A stretch of DNA of 64,000 nt from Chrysogorgia sp. JL179-B06 (GCA_035772405.1 JAYKKM010000057.1:1-64000); one strand, 5' to 3'. Shown: positions 13,640-22,959, numbered from the stretch's first letter. Numbers and translations are program-made. The notes: a model not told the origin generated them from the sequence alone.

Positions 13640-15100
13640 CCTCCATATTTTTTTTAGCACGGTCACGACGAAATCATTGGATCAACTGCAAACGGGAATT
13701 TACCTGGGCATCTTGGAACTTCTGGCTAAATTCGACCCATTCTAGCACAACACATAGAACGACATGGGACATCTGGCCGAGGAAATGTTTCCTATCTTTC
13801 TTCGACTATTTGTGACGAGTTTCTAACGATAATGGGCGAACCACATCTTGAAAAAAAACGTTAAAGAACTGAAATCCGCAAAGTACTTCTCGGCCACTGT
13901 TGATTCTACACCAGGACATATCGCACGTTGACCAATTGACTTGTGTGGTAAGGTATGTGGTTCCAGATGGACCAGTAGAGCGCTTTGTCAGTTTTCTCAA
14001 CATGCACCAAACCATACGGGGACAAGAGTTGGCAACAATTCTACTTCATTTTCTCAAAGAGAAAGACATTGATATTGCAGATTGCAGTGACCAGTCGTAT
14101 GATAATGTGAGCAAACATGAGTGGCAAGTACAATGGCATGCAAGCCAAGATTCGTGAGGTCAATCCGCTGGCTTTATTCATTGCTTGGCCAATGTGCTGT
14201 TGACTGTTGTCCTGCGGCTATAGCGTTCTTTGATTTTGTTCAATCTCGTTATGTGTTTTTTCAGCGTCTACCCATCGCTGGTCTCTCCTAGAAAGCGAAT
14301 TGAAAGCAACGCAACCTGCTGGTTGTCAAGCGGCTAAGTGATACGCGATGGTCTGCTCATTTCGGATGCTGTCTCAGCCTTAGTTAAAGGGTATAAAACC
14401 ATCAGCTCTTCTGCTGGACAATATCAGTGCCAACGATGATGAGAACGCGAAAACCAGATCAGAAGCTCAAGAACTCGCAAAGAAGACCAAGAAGCTAGAA
14501 ATGGTGTGATGGCTGGAATTGTGGCACAGGATCCTACAACGCATGAACATGATAAGCAAGATGCTCCAGAGTCCAACACTGGGACATAACAAACGCTGTC
14601 TCGTTTGCTGTCTTCACTAAAGGATTTCATTGCATCAAAGCGACTGCAGTTTGACCTCTTTGAACGTCGTGGCCAGGAGCTAACTTCAATTGAATCTTTC
14701 CAGAAGAAGCGAGGAAGAACTCTTTACGACGCAGGACAACACCGAGTTGAAGTGCTAGAGAAGGTCTTCAAAGTCGACAGCTTCCTTGTCATTATCAACA
14801 AATTAACGAGCGCGATGTCCGACCGCATTGGAGCGATACAGTGAGCTGTGCCGATTGTTTGGTTTCCTTGCGAGGTTGGAAGATCTCAATGAACAGGAAC
14901 TCCAACAAGCTGCTGAACAATTGGTTCACACGTACAAGAACGATCTGGAGCCGGAGGAGCTACTTTCTGATGAACTTGTCCAATTTGCCTCTCTGCTGCG
15001 AACTCCAGTTGTGAAGCAAACTTGCTACACTGACAAAGATGCCAAACAGGGGACTTGCACCCACTTTCCCCAAATGTTGAGATTAACTTATCAAGAATGA
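13640..15100 (+). pseudogene. hAT transposase remnant (DUF4371 / ZMYM1-like)
   Basis: Broken frames in order resemble the DUF4371-type hAT transposase found in ZMYM1-like proteins. The first block reads GHDEIIGS...NGN, then HIERHGTSGRGNVSYLSS with CDEFLTIMGEPHLEK (13,640-13,860). DISHVDQLT and VPDGPVERFVSFL then fall in the RNase-H-like catalytic core (13,900-14,160), with DCSDQSYDN following. The C-terminal part at 14,605-15,100 holds KVFKVDSFLVIINKLTSAM and FGFLARLEDLNEQEL, the helical insertion of this family. There are at least five frame changes and the hAT dimerisation end is missing or unrecognisable. Base quality improves from left to right across the gene, so some breaks are probably read errors. 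The protein would have been a nuclear DDE-type cut-and-paste transposase. Confidence 0.75.
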
Positions 15101-15501
15101 GTTGCGGTCAACAATAGTGCAAAAGAGGATGAACTTACTTTCCTTAATGTCCATCGAAAGCGACATCGTTCGGAATATTGACTTTTCTTGTATGGTGGAA
15201 AATTTCGCTCTTTGCAAATCGCGCAAAATAAACGTTTGAAAGTGTGTCTTCAAACAGTTCAACTAATCAACTGTTAGTGTTAATGTTAGTGTTTGTAAAT
15301 AATAATGTAATGACTATATAATGAAAATATTTCAAGATTTATAAATTTTTTTAAATCATTTGCGTAGTTTCATTTTTTGGCATTTCAAATTTGAGCGGGG
15401 CCCTCTGGAGCTCGCGGCTCTGGGGCACGTGCCCCAGCTGCCCCTTCGTTAATCCGCCACTGTTTCCGCTGGAGAACATCATTTTACTGATTGGGGAAGA
15501 C

Positions 15502-15507
15502 GTTGAC
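15502..15507. repeat. Polinton target-site duplication, left copy
   Basis: GTTGAC immediately precedes the first base of the terminal repeat and is repeated exactly after the right terminus (33,172-33,177). Six base pairs is the duplication length characteristic of Polinton/Maverick integrases. Confidence 0.92.
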
Positions 15508-15639
15508 AGTAGTAGTAAAAGGCCGATTCTAACTCACCAAAACAGGTAAATCCTATAAGTGGGCGTGGTCAAAGTTTTAACCACGCCCACTTATAGGATT
15601 TACCTGTTGTGAAGTTAGAATAGGCCTTTTACTATTACT
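15508..15639 (+). repeat. Terminal foldback palindrome, left end
   Basis: The terminal 132 nt form a nearly complete palindrome. The outer arm runs AGTAGTAGTAAAAGGCC through AACAGGTAAATCC to GTGGGCGTGGT, and the inner arm repeats it inverted to end in GGCCTTTTACTATTACT. Only a few bases remain unpaired at the centre. The same structure is present at the right end. It could fold into a long hairpin on single-stranded DNA, as parvovirus termini do. A role in terminal replication or integration is inference. Confidence 0.88.
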
Positions 15640-15701
15640 GTCAAGGTCAAGTTTCAAGGTCAATGTTCCAAGAATTAATCTCAAAAAATAATTCCAAGAA
15701 T

Positions 15702-15802
15702 TCCTTAAAAAGGGGCGTGGTCGAAATGCCTTAAAAAGGGGCGTGGTCGAAATGCTTTAAAAAGAGGGTGTGGCCAAATTTTTTTAAATCAGGGTGTGGT
15801 CT
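15702..15802 (+). repeat. Tandem iterons in the left terminal repeat
   Basis: Two near-perfect copies of a ~26-bp unit (TTAAAAAGGGGCGTGGTCG with AAATGCC following) are followed by two diverged units with GGGTGTGGCC and GGGTGTGGTC. The core GGGCGTGGTC also occurs in the terminal palindrome. Evenly spaced copies suggest binding sites for a replication or packaging protein, or for a host C2H2 factor that recognises GGGCGTGG. This is inferred from pattern only. Confidence 0.75.
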
Positions 15803-15969
15803 AGTTAGACTCCGAAAATTATTCCAAATATTATTGCGCGACGTGGTTTACATTCTGTAGTAACGACATACCAGTCAGACTTGGTGGGTCGTCGTTGGTG
15901 TTACGCTTGGCTTGGTGGGTCCGGGTGGAGGTTCGAGTCAGGACAGGTCCTGGTGGTGGCTCGTATCCC

Positions 15970-18900
15970 CTATTCCGCGATGAGGTAGTGCCCCCAATGC
16001 CAGAGTGTTTACCTTGTCGGGTAGGATATGCCGCTTGTCGTCGTCACTACTTAGTGCTATCTTGTTGACCGTCTCTGTGTAAATTTCGTGTTTTCTACTT
16101 CTAAAAAGTGTTTCATACTTATCATCTGTGGCTCTTCCGGAGGAAACCAAGCACTCTTTATAGTTTTCGAATGTTATTGATTTAGTTACAACTCCTTCCT
16201 TCACCCCCTTGCATCTCTTCTTTTCTGTTTTGTTAGTTTTACATGCGTACAGCTTGGCTCTTAGGACCAACAAACTCCTAGGATTTGTTCTCCGTTATTC
16301 TCATCCTTGAATAGACCTACAACCTTTTTGTTCAAAACCTGTTGGAATACAGGATGGGTGGTCCTTAGAGTACTCAGAGGTGTCGAACCTCTTGCTAACG
16401 TCGTTTGAGATGTCTTTGTAAAAGTCGTCGGTGTGTATCTCGTACATTAGATTGTCTGTGTCGGTGAACAATAACTTAACAGCGTTCCCATATTTAGGCT
16501 TAATGTAGTCGTAGTGGAACTCGTACATTACAGTCTTACTCAGATCTAGGATACTCATTCCAAGATAGACGGGTTTGTAGAATTTCACTTTCGTTCTCTT
16601 CATGTGTACTGCTATAAGGTTCTCGCTAAAGATTGTACGATGGTTGTAGTTTGGCTTAGAAACTAACTTGTTCATTTTCTTTTCGTTCGTCACTAACTTG
16701 ATGTCTACCCTATTCCTAATATTTTCCATAGTTTTTCCAAACACTGAGTTGTTCATTAACTTGAAGAAATCTTTCTCGAAACTGTTCGTAGCCTTTGTTC
16801 TCAGTTGTGTGTTTAAGATCTATGTACTTCTCCATCCAATCTCCCTCTCTGAAAGTAATCCCTCTATGAGTTTTCGTTAACTTCATTCCATACCTAAGAT
16901 ACAGCTCAAGATTCTCACGATGAATAACGTACTTGTTCTTGTTCATCAAATTAGGGATTAGCTTTTCCACTTTGTTAACTAGCAACCTCTCTGGAGCTAG
17001 AGGGTAGTCGTTATGAGCGTTGTGAAGTTCTTTGGGGTACTCTAAGTCAACTTCTAGAATGCAGGGTGTGTTCTCCCAGTTCTCTAGTTGTGCACTGTTC
17101 ATCCACTTGAAATCTCCCATAGGTAATTTCACACTCATAGCACGTCCGTAGAGGTTGTTTTGCATCAAGGCATGGTAAGTATACACTAGGTTTGGTAGGA
17201 TCATATTTTGCTTGTGGTACTGACTCTGGTTTTTTTCGTGTACCCCATATGTTTGTTATTGCTTGGGCGTGTCTTTTTGTGATGGTGGACACTCCTCCTC
17301 TGATACCTCTCTCTATCATCAACAACATGTCAATGTCGGTCAATAGTTCTAGTTCTACTTTTGTTATTTTTAGTAGTGCGTCCCATGATAGCCCTGGAGA
17401 CGTGTAGTACCATGCAGGGGTCTAGTCCATAATTTTTCATACAAACAGACCTGAAGTTCTCGAAACACATCCTCCAACAACATCACGTCTGTCAACAGGT
17501 AAAGGTCATGGTAATCCTTAATGGTCTTCATTCCAAAGTTTTTCCAAACTTTTTGGGCGTGCTCATAGTCCTCGTCGCTGATGTCTGTGTCAGTCAGTTT
17601 CGAGTAGAACTCTTCTTTAGGAGGTAATTTTTCCTCTTTTAGTTTCTCTATCTGGTCCATGTACTCGTATGGGTAGACACCTTTCTTGGAAACTAGCTCA
17701 AAATCTTCGTCTTTTTCGAACTGTTTTCTTGTGGCTACTAGCTGATCGTGAGACAAGTTCTTTGCTAGTCTGTCTAGACTAGAAGTCATGAACTTAAAAC
17801 TGTCTAAGAATCTAATTTCTCTGGTGATAGGTTTTTCTTTACCAGTCTTATCGGTGTAGTGGTCCACCACAATATTTTTACTGAAGGAGATGTATTTTCT
17901 CCTCGTTACATGGAATACAGTTCACGTCTCCACCTAGGCTTTTGATAAACAAGTGAGCGTCGTATCCAGACAAGTTGTGGAAAATAACAGGAACAAATTT
18001 TGGTAATTTGTATTTTAGATTACACGACGTATGTGCAGCTCCTCTGAATTTTCCTGTCATGTGACAATGGTCTCTGACTTTGAAGTCTTTAGGGTTTGGT
18101 GAAAGCTTTTTCACAAAGCCAGCACTTTGTACTATTTTTGAAATTTTCCGTCTCCTCAGAGCTTAGGTTCATTGGTATCATCACCTTAAATCTCTCATAC
18201 GCTCTACACACGGCTTTCTCTGTCTCTTCTACGAACGACTTGGCCAGGTCGTCTTCCGGGTTCTTCTTAGTTCTACTTACTGGCTTCTCCCAGTATAGTT
18301 TGTCATCACTACATTTTAGGTGAAGAGTCCATCCTGATGGTGTATGATGTTGGTATTTGTTGGTAAAACTACTACTTGGTTTGTTCTCACATCCTTCAAT
18401 CTTCTCGACGAACGACTCAAAATCAGCGTAGATCACAAATGGCACGTCTTGTGTTTTGTGGTTGTTTGTGAAAGTTAGTTTGTCGTCTTTACCTTTTTCT
18501 GGCATTACAGTTTTAATACTATTAACGTCTGAGCAGTATTCGTCGTGCTTTTTCTAGTGACTTAGTATTCTTGAAGCTATTTAGACATCTATAACAATAG
18601 TGAATCTCATGTTGGTGGTTGTTATTCTTACTTGACATGAGTCTACTCATATTCTTAATCCATACGTAGTGAGATGTAGTCTCATTCTTAATGTAAAGCA
18701 AGTTAATGGTGTCTCTAGAGTTTCCTTGGATAGTAAGAGGGTACACCTCACCCTCATCGTAACCAAATACGTTTATTTCTATCTTGTTATTTTTTGAAAA
18801 TTTCTTAATGTCCTCTAGTGGTGTAGGAAACCTAACCCTGGTCCAGTTGTAATTCGTCGAAGCTTCTTTGAGGTTTCTTACTTAGTCTTTCTTGGTTTTT

Positions 18901-19700
18901 CTCTTCAAGTGACATTTTAGCAACAGTTACAGACCACTTGAAGCACATGTTGTCCATTTTGTTTCTAACGTTTACGATGGCTTTTTTGTAAACTAGTGCT
19001 TGTGGTGTAGGAATGTGGGAGCTCCCAGACATTGGTGTGTACTTGTCTATGTGAATACTTAGTCTCACAACATGAAGAAGTCTCCAGTTACTTCCTCTAG
19101 ACAAGTATGTAGAGAAGCTCTCTAATATTTTCTCAATCATCTTGTTATACATCTCTTCAAAGTTTGTGCCAGGTAGTATAATCTCTACGAGAGAGTGAAA
19201 GTGTGCCTCAGCTTCAACCTCTTCGTCGTTCGCTGTGCGAACCATCACACAATCCAGAATTAACTTGGTCTTAGTTCCTTTTTTCATCTGTTTCTTCCAA
19301 AGGTCTAACACAACAATTTTTGACTGTTCTAGGAAACACCTTTGGTTCTGTGTTTCTCCCAGCGTTAATCTCAAAGTTATTTGAGAAACCTCTAAGTGAG
19401 GTCTCACTCTTTTGTGGTATAGTTTCTCTAAATATAGAGTCTATCTTTTCTTTGAACAAGTTAAAAGCACTTGTTGTATGTTTCTTAATGGGTTCTGGTA
19501 TGTGGTCTACGATCCACTTGTTCCATTGATCCATCTTCTTTTTGAGAGACTCCTTGAATAAAGTCATACGCTCTCTCACACTTCTTCTTGCGGGTGTGGG
19601 TGCAGGTGTAGGTGTCACTATAGGTTCTTTGAGTCCGTGTGGAATTGGTTTGTCCATTATGTTTTTTAGGACGTGTCGTTTTTTCCGTCCTACTTGACAT
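15970..19700 (-). pseudogene. polB: Protein-primed DNA polymerase B (pPolB), frameshifted
   Basis: This polymerase would copy the element's linear DNA from its protein-primed ends. Reading leftward: a proline-rich N-terminus (PTPAPTPARRS, near 19,600); a conserved block with MSGSSHIPTPQAL (~19,020); a zinc-finger-like HYCYRCLNSF (~18,590); ExoI FVIYADFES (~18,430); an HNH-like RDHCHMTGKFRG (~18,050) before ExoII FHNLSGYDAH (~17,960); ExoIII YHDLYLLTD (~17,500); motif A LEVDLEYP (~17,050); motif B NNSVFGKTMEN (~16,740); motif C DTDNLMYE (~16,470); and a conserved C-terminal block ending about 15,970. At least nine frame changes split it, several at homopolymers. The start is uncertain: ATG 19,657 opens the proline-rich frame, while ATG 19,700 sits directly after a TATAGTATATA motif in another frame. 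Identity is certain; activity of this copy is not. Confidence 0.92.
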
Positions 19701-19730
19701 GTTATGTTTATATACTATAGGATATGTTTT
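19701..19730 (-). promoter_or_regulatory. TATAGTATATA motif upstream of polB
   Basis: On the coding strand the sequence reads CCTATAGTATATAAACATAAC directly before ATG 19,700. It belongs to the TATA(G/A)TATA motif found at most gene starts in this element and is probably a core promoter. Confidence 0.5.
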
Positions 19731-19790
19731 ATTTCTTTAGACCCTTTTAAAAAGAGTCGTTTTATAATTTACTATACTAGTACAATGTAA

Positions 19791-19970
19791 TCACGCTTCC
19801 GAATTTCTCAAATGCTTTTTGGTCTTCAGGTGTTTATATTTAGAGGTCACGTGGTATGGCCTATCGCACGTCTCACACACCCATTTGTGAGTGTTCATCC
19901 ACTCTTTAGTTTGCGCTCTGGCTGCTCTTAAAGCTTCTTCTTTGGTTTGGTAAATTCTAGGTCTTCCCAT
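19791..19970 (-). CDS. Small C2H2 zinc-finger protein
   Basis: An intact 59-residue frame begins MGRPRIYQTKEEALRAARA and ends LRNSEA. It has one C2H2/U1-like zinc finger, CETCDRPYHVTSKYKHLKTK followed by KH (Cys-x2-Cys, then two His six residues apart). A short basic helix precedes it. The start is the first ATG after the motif AGTATTATATA. Small zinc-finger proteins of this design occur in Polintons and related large DNA viruses, where they are presumed to bind nucleic acid. It lies directly upstream of polB and is one of the few unbroken genes on the left arm. Confidence 0.72.
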   Translation of the reverse strand: MGRPRIYQTKEEALRAARAQTKEWMNTHKWVCETCDRPYHVTSKYKHLKTKKHLRNSEA

Positions 19971-19989
19971 TATATAATACTAAATGTTT

Positions 19990-20620
19990 TTATTTCTCTA
20001 GACCTTTTCTGATCCACTCGTTGTAGTATGGATCTCCTCTCCCGTCCCAACCTAGATCCTTGTATACTACGCTATACAGGTTGTGCTCGAATCGCACCTT
20101 GACCTTACCAGGTTTGAGGTTGTTAAAACTACCTCTCAACTCTATACCTCTTCTAGAGCATATTCTTATGACATAGAAAATGTATTTCGATATATTCTTG
20201 ACAATCAACTTGTTTCTTTTAAGAGACCATATTATCTCTACAAAATCACTGACCACTATTGGTGTACTATCCTCACTAAGTAGTCTTTTGCTAGTCAACA
20301 TTCTCTCTAGCCACTTACTATAACTATGAGCCGATTTCTTGTACATCCAAATGTTAGGTACAAAGCTTCTCACGCGTCCATAGGTAGTCTCTCCACACTT
20401 GTCACAACTAAATACAACCGTCTTCGGTTTGGGTTCTGTGGTTACTACACTCGTAACAGTATGTGGTGTCGTTCCACTTTTTTGGTTTTGCGTCCCTACT
20501 TCCGTTCTTGATCTCGTCCAATGTGTACCCTAATGTAGTACCACTCCACTTTTTTGGTGTCTCAATCTCGTCCAACGTATACCCAGCATAGAACATTCTC
20601 ATTGTGCGTTCGTCAACCAT
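19990..20620 (-). pseudogene. Hypothetical zinc-ribbon protein, one frameshift
   Basis: Two frames together make a protein of about 208 residues. The N-terminal frame (20,408-20,620) begins MVDERTMRMFYAGYTLDEI, repeats GYTLDEI and KKW-x2-TT, and reaches CYECSNH. The second frame (from about 20,430 to 19,990) supplies FSCDKCGETTYGR and then a basic tail ending WIRKGLEK. The two Cys-x2-Cys pairs form a likely zinc ribbon only if the frames are joined, which places the break at about 20,430. The motif CATATAGTATAG lies 12-20 nt before the ATG. The function is unknown; a DNA-binding or transcription role would be a guess. Confidence 0.6.
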
Positions 20621-20677
20621 CTAAGTTACTATACTATATGTGTCTTTAGACTATAGTGTGGTAACTTAAGTGTCGCT

Positions 20678-20971
20678 CTAGAATGAGTAATAGTTAGATA
20701 ACTTAGAATCTCTACTAAATGTCTTCCCGTTGTGCTGTGTCGTAGTGATCTGTCTTAGTCGATCTTGAGTGTCCGACAATAGTAGTCTCAACTCTTTGGT
20801 CTCGTTTACCTGGATAATAAGGTTCTTACAGAGTACCATCAACGCTTCGTTGTGTTTCTTCTGGTTCTCGAAAAGTATCTCCAATACGTTATGTGTATTT
20901 GTCTCCAGTGCGTCATGTTTAAGCTTCTCGTCTGCTTCCATCGCTATCTCCTTCAAAGTTCTAGCACTCAT
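20678..20971 (-). CDS. Coiled-coil protein, paralogue of its neighbour
   Basis: This unbroken 97-residue frame (MSARTLKEIAMEADEKL...) is rich in heptad-like Leu/Ile and Glu/Lys, consistent with a coiled coil over most of its length. The C-terminal third (LRLLLSDTQDRLRQI, then HNGKTFSRDSKLSNYYSF) matches the next gene (LRQVLTIQYDGKTFSKEPELSDYY). The two genes are therefore a tandem duplication in which this copy lacks the flanking membrane segments. It starts after CTATAGTT. The function is unknown; a structural or membrane-associated virion role is an inference from the paralogue. Confidence 0.65.
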   Translation of the reverse strand: MSARTLKEIAMEADEKLKHDALETNTHNVLEILFENQKKHNEALMVLCKNLIIQVNETKELRLLLSDTQDRLRQITTTQHNGKTFSRDSKLSNYYSF

Positions 20972-20999
20972 AACTATAGTGCTGTATGTATAGTTATGT

Positions 21000-21416
21000 T
21001 TAGATCACTCTGTACACCAAGTACCCAACGGGTAACCCGACAGCTCCGACGAATATCATTTGGTATTCTCTCATCTCATCAGAGGGTTTATAATAGTCTG
21101 ATAACTCAGGCTCTTTACTAAATGTCTTCCCATCATACTGTATCGTCAGTACTTGTCTTAGTTGATCCAGAGCGTGGTTCGTGTCGTTTATGTCTGCATT
21201 AGCATCTGACAACTGTTGTCTTAACTCCTGAACTTTGTCTCTCTGACGAATCTCATTCTCGTAGAACTTTTCTTTCGCTCTTGCGAGACTCTCCAATGCT
21301 TTGTTGTGTCTCTTTATCTCTGTCTCGTAGCCGGTGTGGTTTAGCTTGCTGAATATGAATCCAGCTCCTGCGAATGCTACAGCGTTGAACAAACCACCTC
21401 CTATCACACTAGCCAT
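21000..21416 (-). CDS. Polinton membrane protein with coiled coil
   Basis: An intact 138-residue frame. A hydrophobic N-terminus (GGGLFNAVAFAGAGFIFSKL, residues 6-25) is followed by a long charged coiled coil (about 30-100), the GKTFSKEPELSDYYKPS block and a C-terminal membrane segment (MIFVGAVGLPVGYLVYRVI). Proteins of this layout recur in animal Polintons without an assigned function. Two membrane anchors around a coiled coil suggest an inner-virion or membrane-shaping role, which is inference. The start ATG follows AATATAGCGTAATATTTA. Confidence 0.75.
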   Translation of the reverse strand: MASVIGGGLFNAVAFAGAGFIFSKLNHTGYETEIKRHNKALESLARAKEKFYENEIRQRDKVQELRQQLSDANADINDTNHALDQLRQVLTIQYDGKTFSKEPELSDYYKPSDEMREYQMIFVGAVGLPVGYLVYRVI

Positions 21417-21432
21417 TAAATATTACGCTATA

Positions 21433-21666
21433 TTATTTTGAGAACGGGTCTACAGGTAAGTATTTCTTACTCTGTGCCCACTTGATAAGTAGCGTTGAGA
21501 CACCTACAGCAGTCGCTAACTTTAGGGTGCCCTTCACTGATTCGGGGGTACCCAACGGTTCTTTTAGTACTTTCTTTGATGCCATTGACACGGCTACGGC
21601 TCCAGCAGTCACAAGGGCTGCGTCGTATAGCTCGTTCATCAGTTCTTTTCTATCTATTGATGCCAT
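21433..21666 (-). CDS. Small Polinton membrane protein
   Basis: An intact 77-residue frame starting MASIDRKELMNELYDAALV. It has two apolar stretches, AALVTAGAVAVSMAS (about 16-30) and KLATAVGVSTLLIKWA (about 49-64), and a short basic tail. The family recurs in animal Polintons. It lies 16 bp after the next gene upstream and is preceded by CGTATAATAT two bases before the ATG. No function is assigned; membrane location follows from the sequence. Confidence 0.75.
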   Translation of the reverse strand: MASIDRKELMNELYDAALVTAGAVAVSMASKKVLKEPLGTPESVKGTLKLATAVGVSTLLIKWAQSKKYLPVDPFSK

Positions 21667-21684
21667 ATATTATACGATATGTTT
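21667..21684 (-). promoter_or_regulatory. GTATAATAT start-proximal motif
   Basis: The coding strand reads AACATATCGTATAATAT immediately before ATG 21,666. It is one of the clearest examples of the element-wide start motif, abutting the start codon almost directly and implying a very short leader. Confidence 0.5.
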
Positions 21685-21984
21685 TAATCGAGGCTGTCGA
21701 GTTTACGTGATGGTTTTATAACAACGGTCTTAGGCTCTTCGGTCACTACTTGTTTGTCTTGCCTCATCGTGTAATACAGTGAACCAGCGGCTATTACCAC
21801 TCCTATAGTGCCTATGATGTATCCGTAGTTAAAAACTATCGTCCTCACTTATCACTCTCTCTCTCATCTTCCTCTCTTTGGCTGCTTTAGATATAGCAGC
21901 CAAGCGTTTGCCTGCCTCTACTCTCTTAGGGTCTTTGACCTTTGTTGTCGACGTTATAATAGGTATGGACTCGTTGTCAGTCAT
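21684..21984 (-). CDS. Single-pass membrane protein split by +1 frame change
   Basis: The first frame (21,984-21,829) encodes 51 residues, MTDNESIPII...VEAGKRLAAISKAAKERK...DDSF, then TAA. The second, in the +1 frame, continues without an ATG as NYGYIIGTIGVVIAAGSLYY (a membrane span) and a 27-residue tail ending RKLDSLD at 21,684. A soluble RVEAGK-type basic segment followed by one membrane helix is the usual layout of this small Polinton protein, so the two frames are one gene. The junction is TTT-TAA-C within a run of five T. It could be a one-base read error, a mutation or programmed +1 slippage. CGTATAATATA precedes the ATG. Confidence 0.62.
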
Positions 21985-22041
21985 CTATATTATACGTGAT
22001 ATCTCGTCACAGACCACCTCACAGTCATCTCACAGATTATC

Positions 22042-22861
22042 TCACAGATAGAGTATTCGATGAAAGTATCTTTGGTGATTAGACAGTGTGGTTTCACTCT
22101 TAAATCTTCTATTACAGTACTCACATAGAACTCTAGAGTCTCTCATATATGTCTCTATGAAATGTATTATCTCATGTTGGTCTGAGGATAGTAATGTGTT
22201 GTACCCTTGTGATCTTAGTCTCCTTAATACCCTCATCTGGTTATTCCTAATAACCCCATTACCTTTCGGTGTTTTGAACTCTATAGCAAACCCATTCTAT
22301 CTCTTGTGTAGTTGCGGAACTATCAAATCTGGTTGTCCACCACTGTAACCCTTCTTCCGTCCATCTATTATTTTAGTAGATGTGTCTTGGTACTCTCCCA
22401 ACCCTGGGATGACTATTGTTGAGTGGTACTCTCTAATGTACTTCACAATGTCGTAGTGTAAATCTGTCTCATTCATGATTGATAACTGGTTGCATTGTGT
22501 GTAAACACCTGTTTTTCTAATAGATGGTAGGACTTCTGAAGAATACCCATTTTCTAAAGTTTTCTGCCGACTCTAGTTTAGACGAGAATATTAGTCTGTA
22601 TAGACCACTCTCATTTATTTGCCAAACTTGCCTATTCTGAATTTGTCTATTTTGACACTCGAAATCTCGAGTCCCAATCTGGGACCTGAGATTTTGAACC
22701 TTTCTTTTCTCATCATCTTTCACACGCTGTTGTATCGCTTTGGAAGGTCTTTTATATCCTAAGATTTCAGCTACCTCTTTTCCGTAGAACCAAATATTAT
22801 CTCCATCTTTTGTAGTAGCGACTGACGTGTCGTTATTTCTAAATATTTTAGTGATACTCAT
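22042..22861 (-). pseudogene. BRO-N / VRR-NUC nuclease / C2H2 fusion, broken
   Basis: The N-terminal frame (22,861-22,530) is a BRO-N domain: IWFYGKEVAEILGYKRPSKA, then WQINESGLYRLIFSSKLESA and FRKWVF. A frame change near 22,545 joins it to the usual BRO-N end (SEVLPSIRKTGVY). This runs without a stop into NETDLHYDIVKYIREYH, PGLGEYQDTSTK, GYSGGQPDLI and FAIEFKTPKGNG, the signature of a VRR-NUC/PD-(D/E)xK-like nuclease with catalytic-type Asp and Glu-x-Lys. The C-terminus holds a C2H2 finger (CEYCNRRFKSETTLSNHQRYFH). An in-frame TAG at 22,297-22,299 lies between the two nuclease motifs. The likely role is DNA cleavage or resolution during replication or packaging, by family analogy. GGTATATTATAGG precedes the ATG. 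An internal ATG at 22,476 could start a separate VRR-NUC protein. Confidence 0.75.
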
Positions 22862-22959
22862 CACCTATAATATACCACATGTTTTATTTTTATGTCAGAA
22901 CAAATTCCTAATTGGTGATACTTCTGATCACCTACTCTTTGAACTTGTCGACTGACACA

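Larger units (their letters stand above)
11205..15462 (+). mobile_element. Decayed hAT-family DNA transposon
   Basis: The right end reads ...CGTTAATCCGCCACTG, a typical hAT-like terminus (reverse complement CAGTGGCGGATTAACG), preceded by GC-rich GGGGCACGTGCCCCAG. At about 11,205 the sequence CTGGGGCGGATTAA, followed by G-rich sequence containing GGCCCTGGGGCA, looks like the matching left end distorted by extra bases. Between them lies a ZMYM1/DUF4371-type hAT transposase remnant (13.64-15.10 kb). A clean 8-bp target duplication is not seen; the base calls on the left are too poor. The right terminus is more secure than the left. Confidence 0.5.
15508..15802 (+). repeat. Left terminal inverted repeat of the Polinton
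   Basis: The segment pairs with 32,866-33,171 on the other strand. The outer ~135 bp differ from the right copy only by two single-A length changes and one substitution; the inner part is more diverged. It consists of a terminal palindrome (15,508-15,639), a spacer with CAAGGTCAA repeats, and tandem copies of a ~26-bp unit containing GGGCGTGGTC. Confidence 0.9.

Noticed and set aside
22042..22236. Independent 64-residue C2H2 zinc-finger gene
   Set aside because: The frame is the C-terminal end of the VRR-NUC frame, cut off by an in-frame TAG, not a separate gene.
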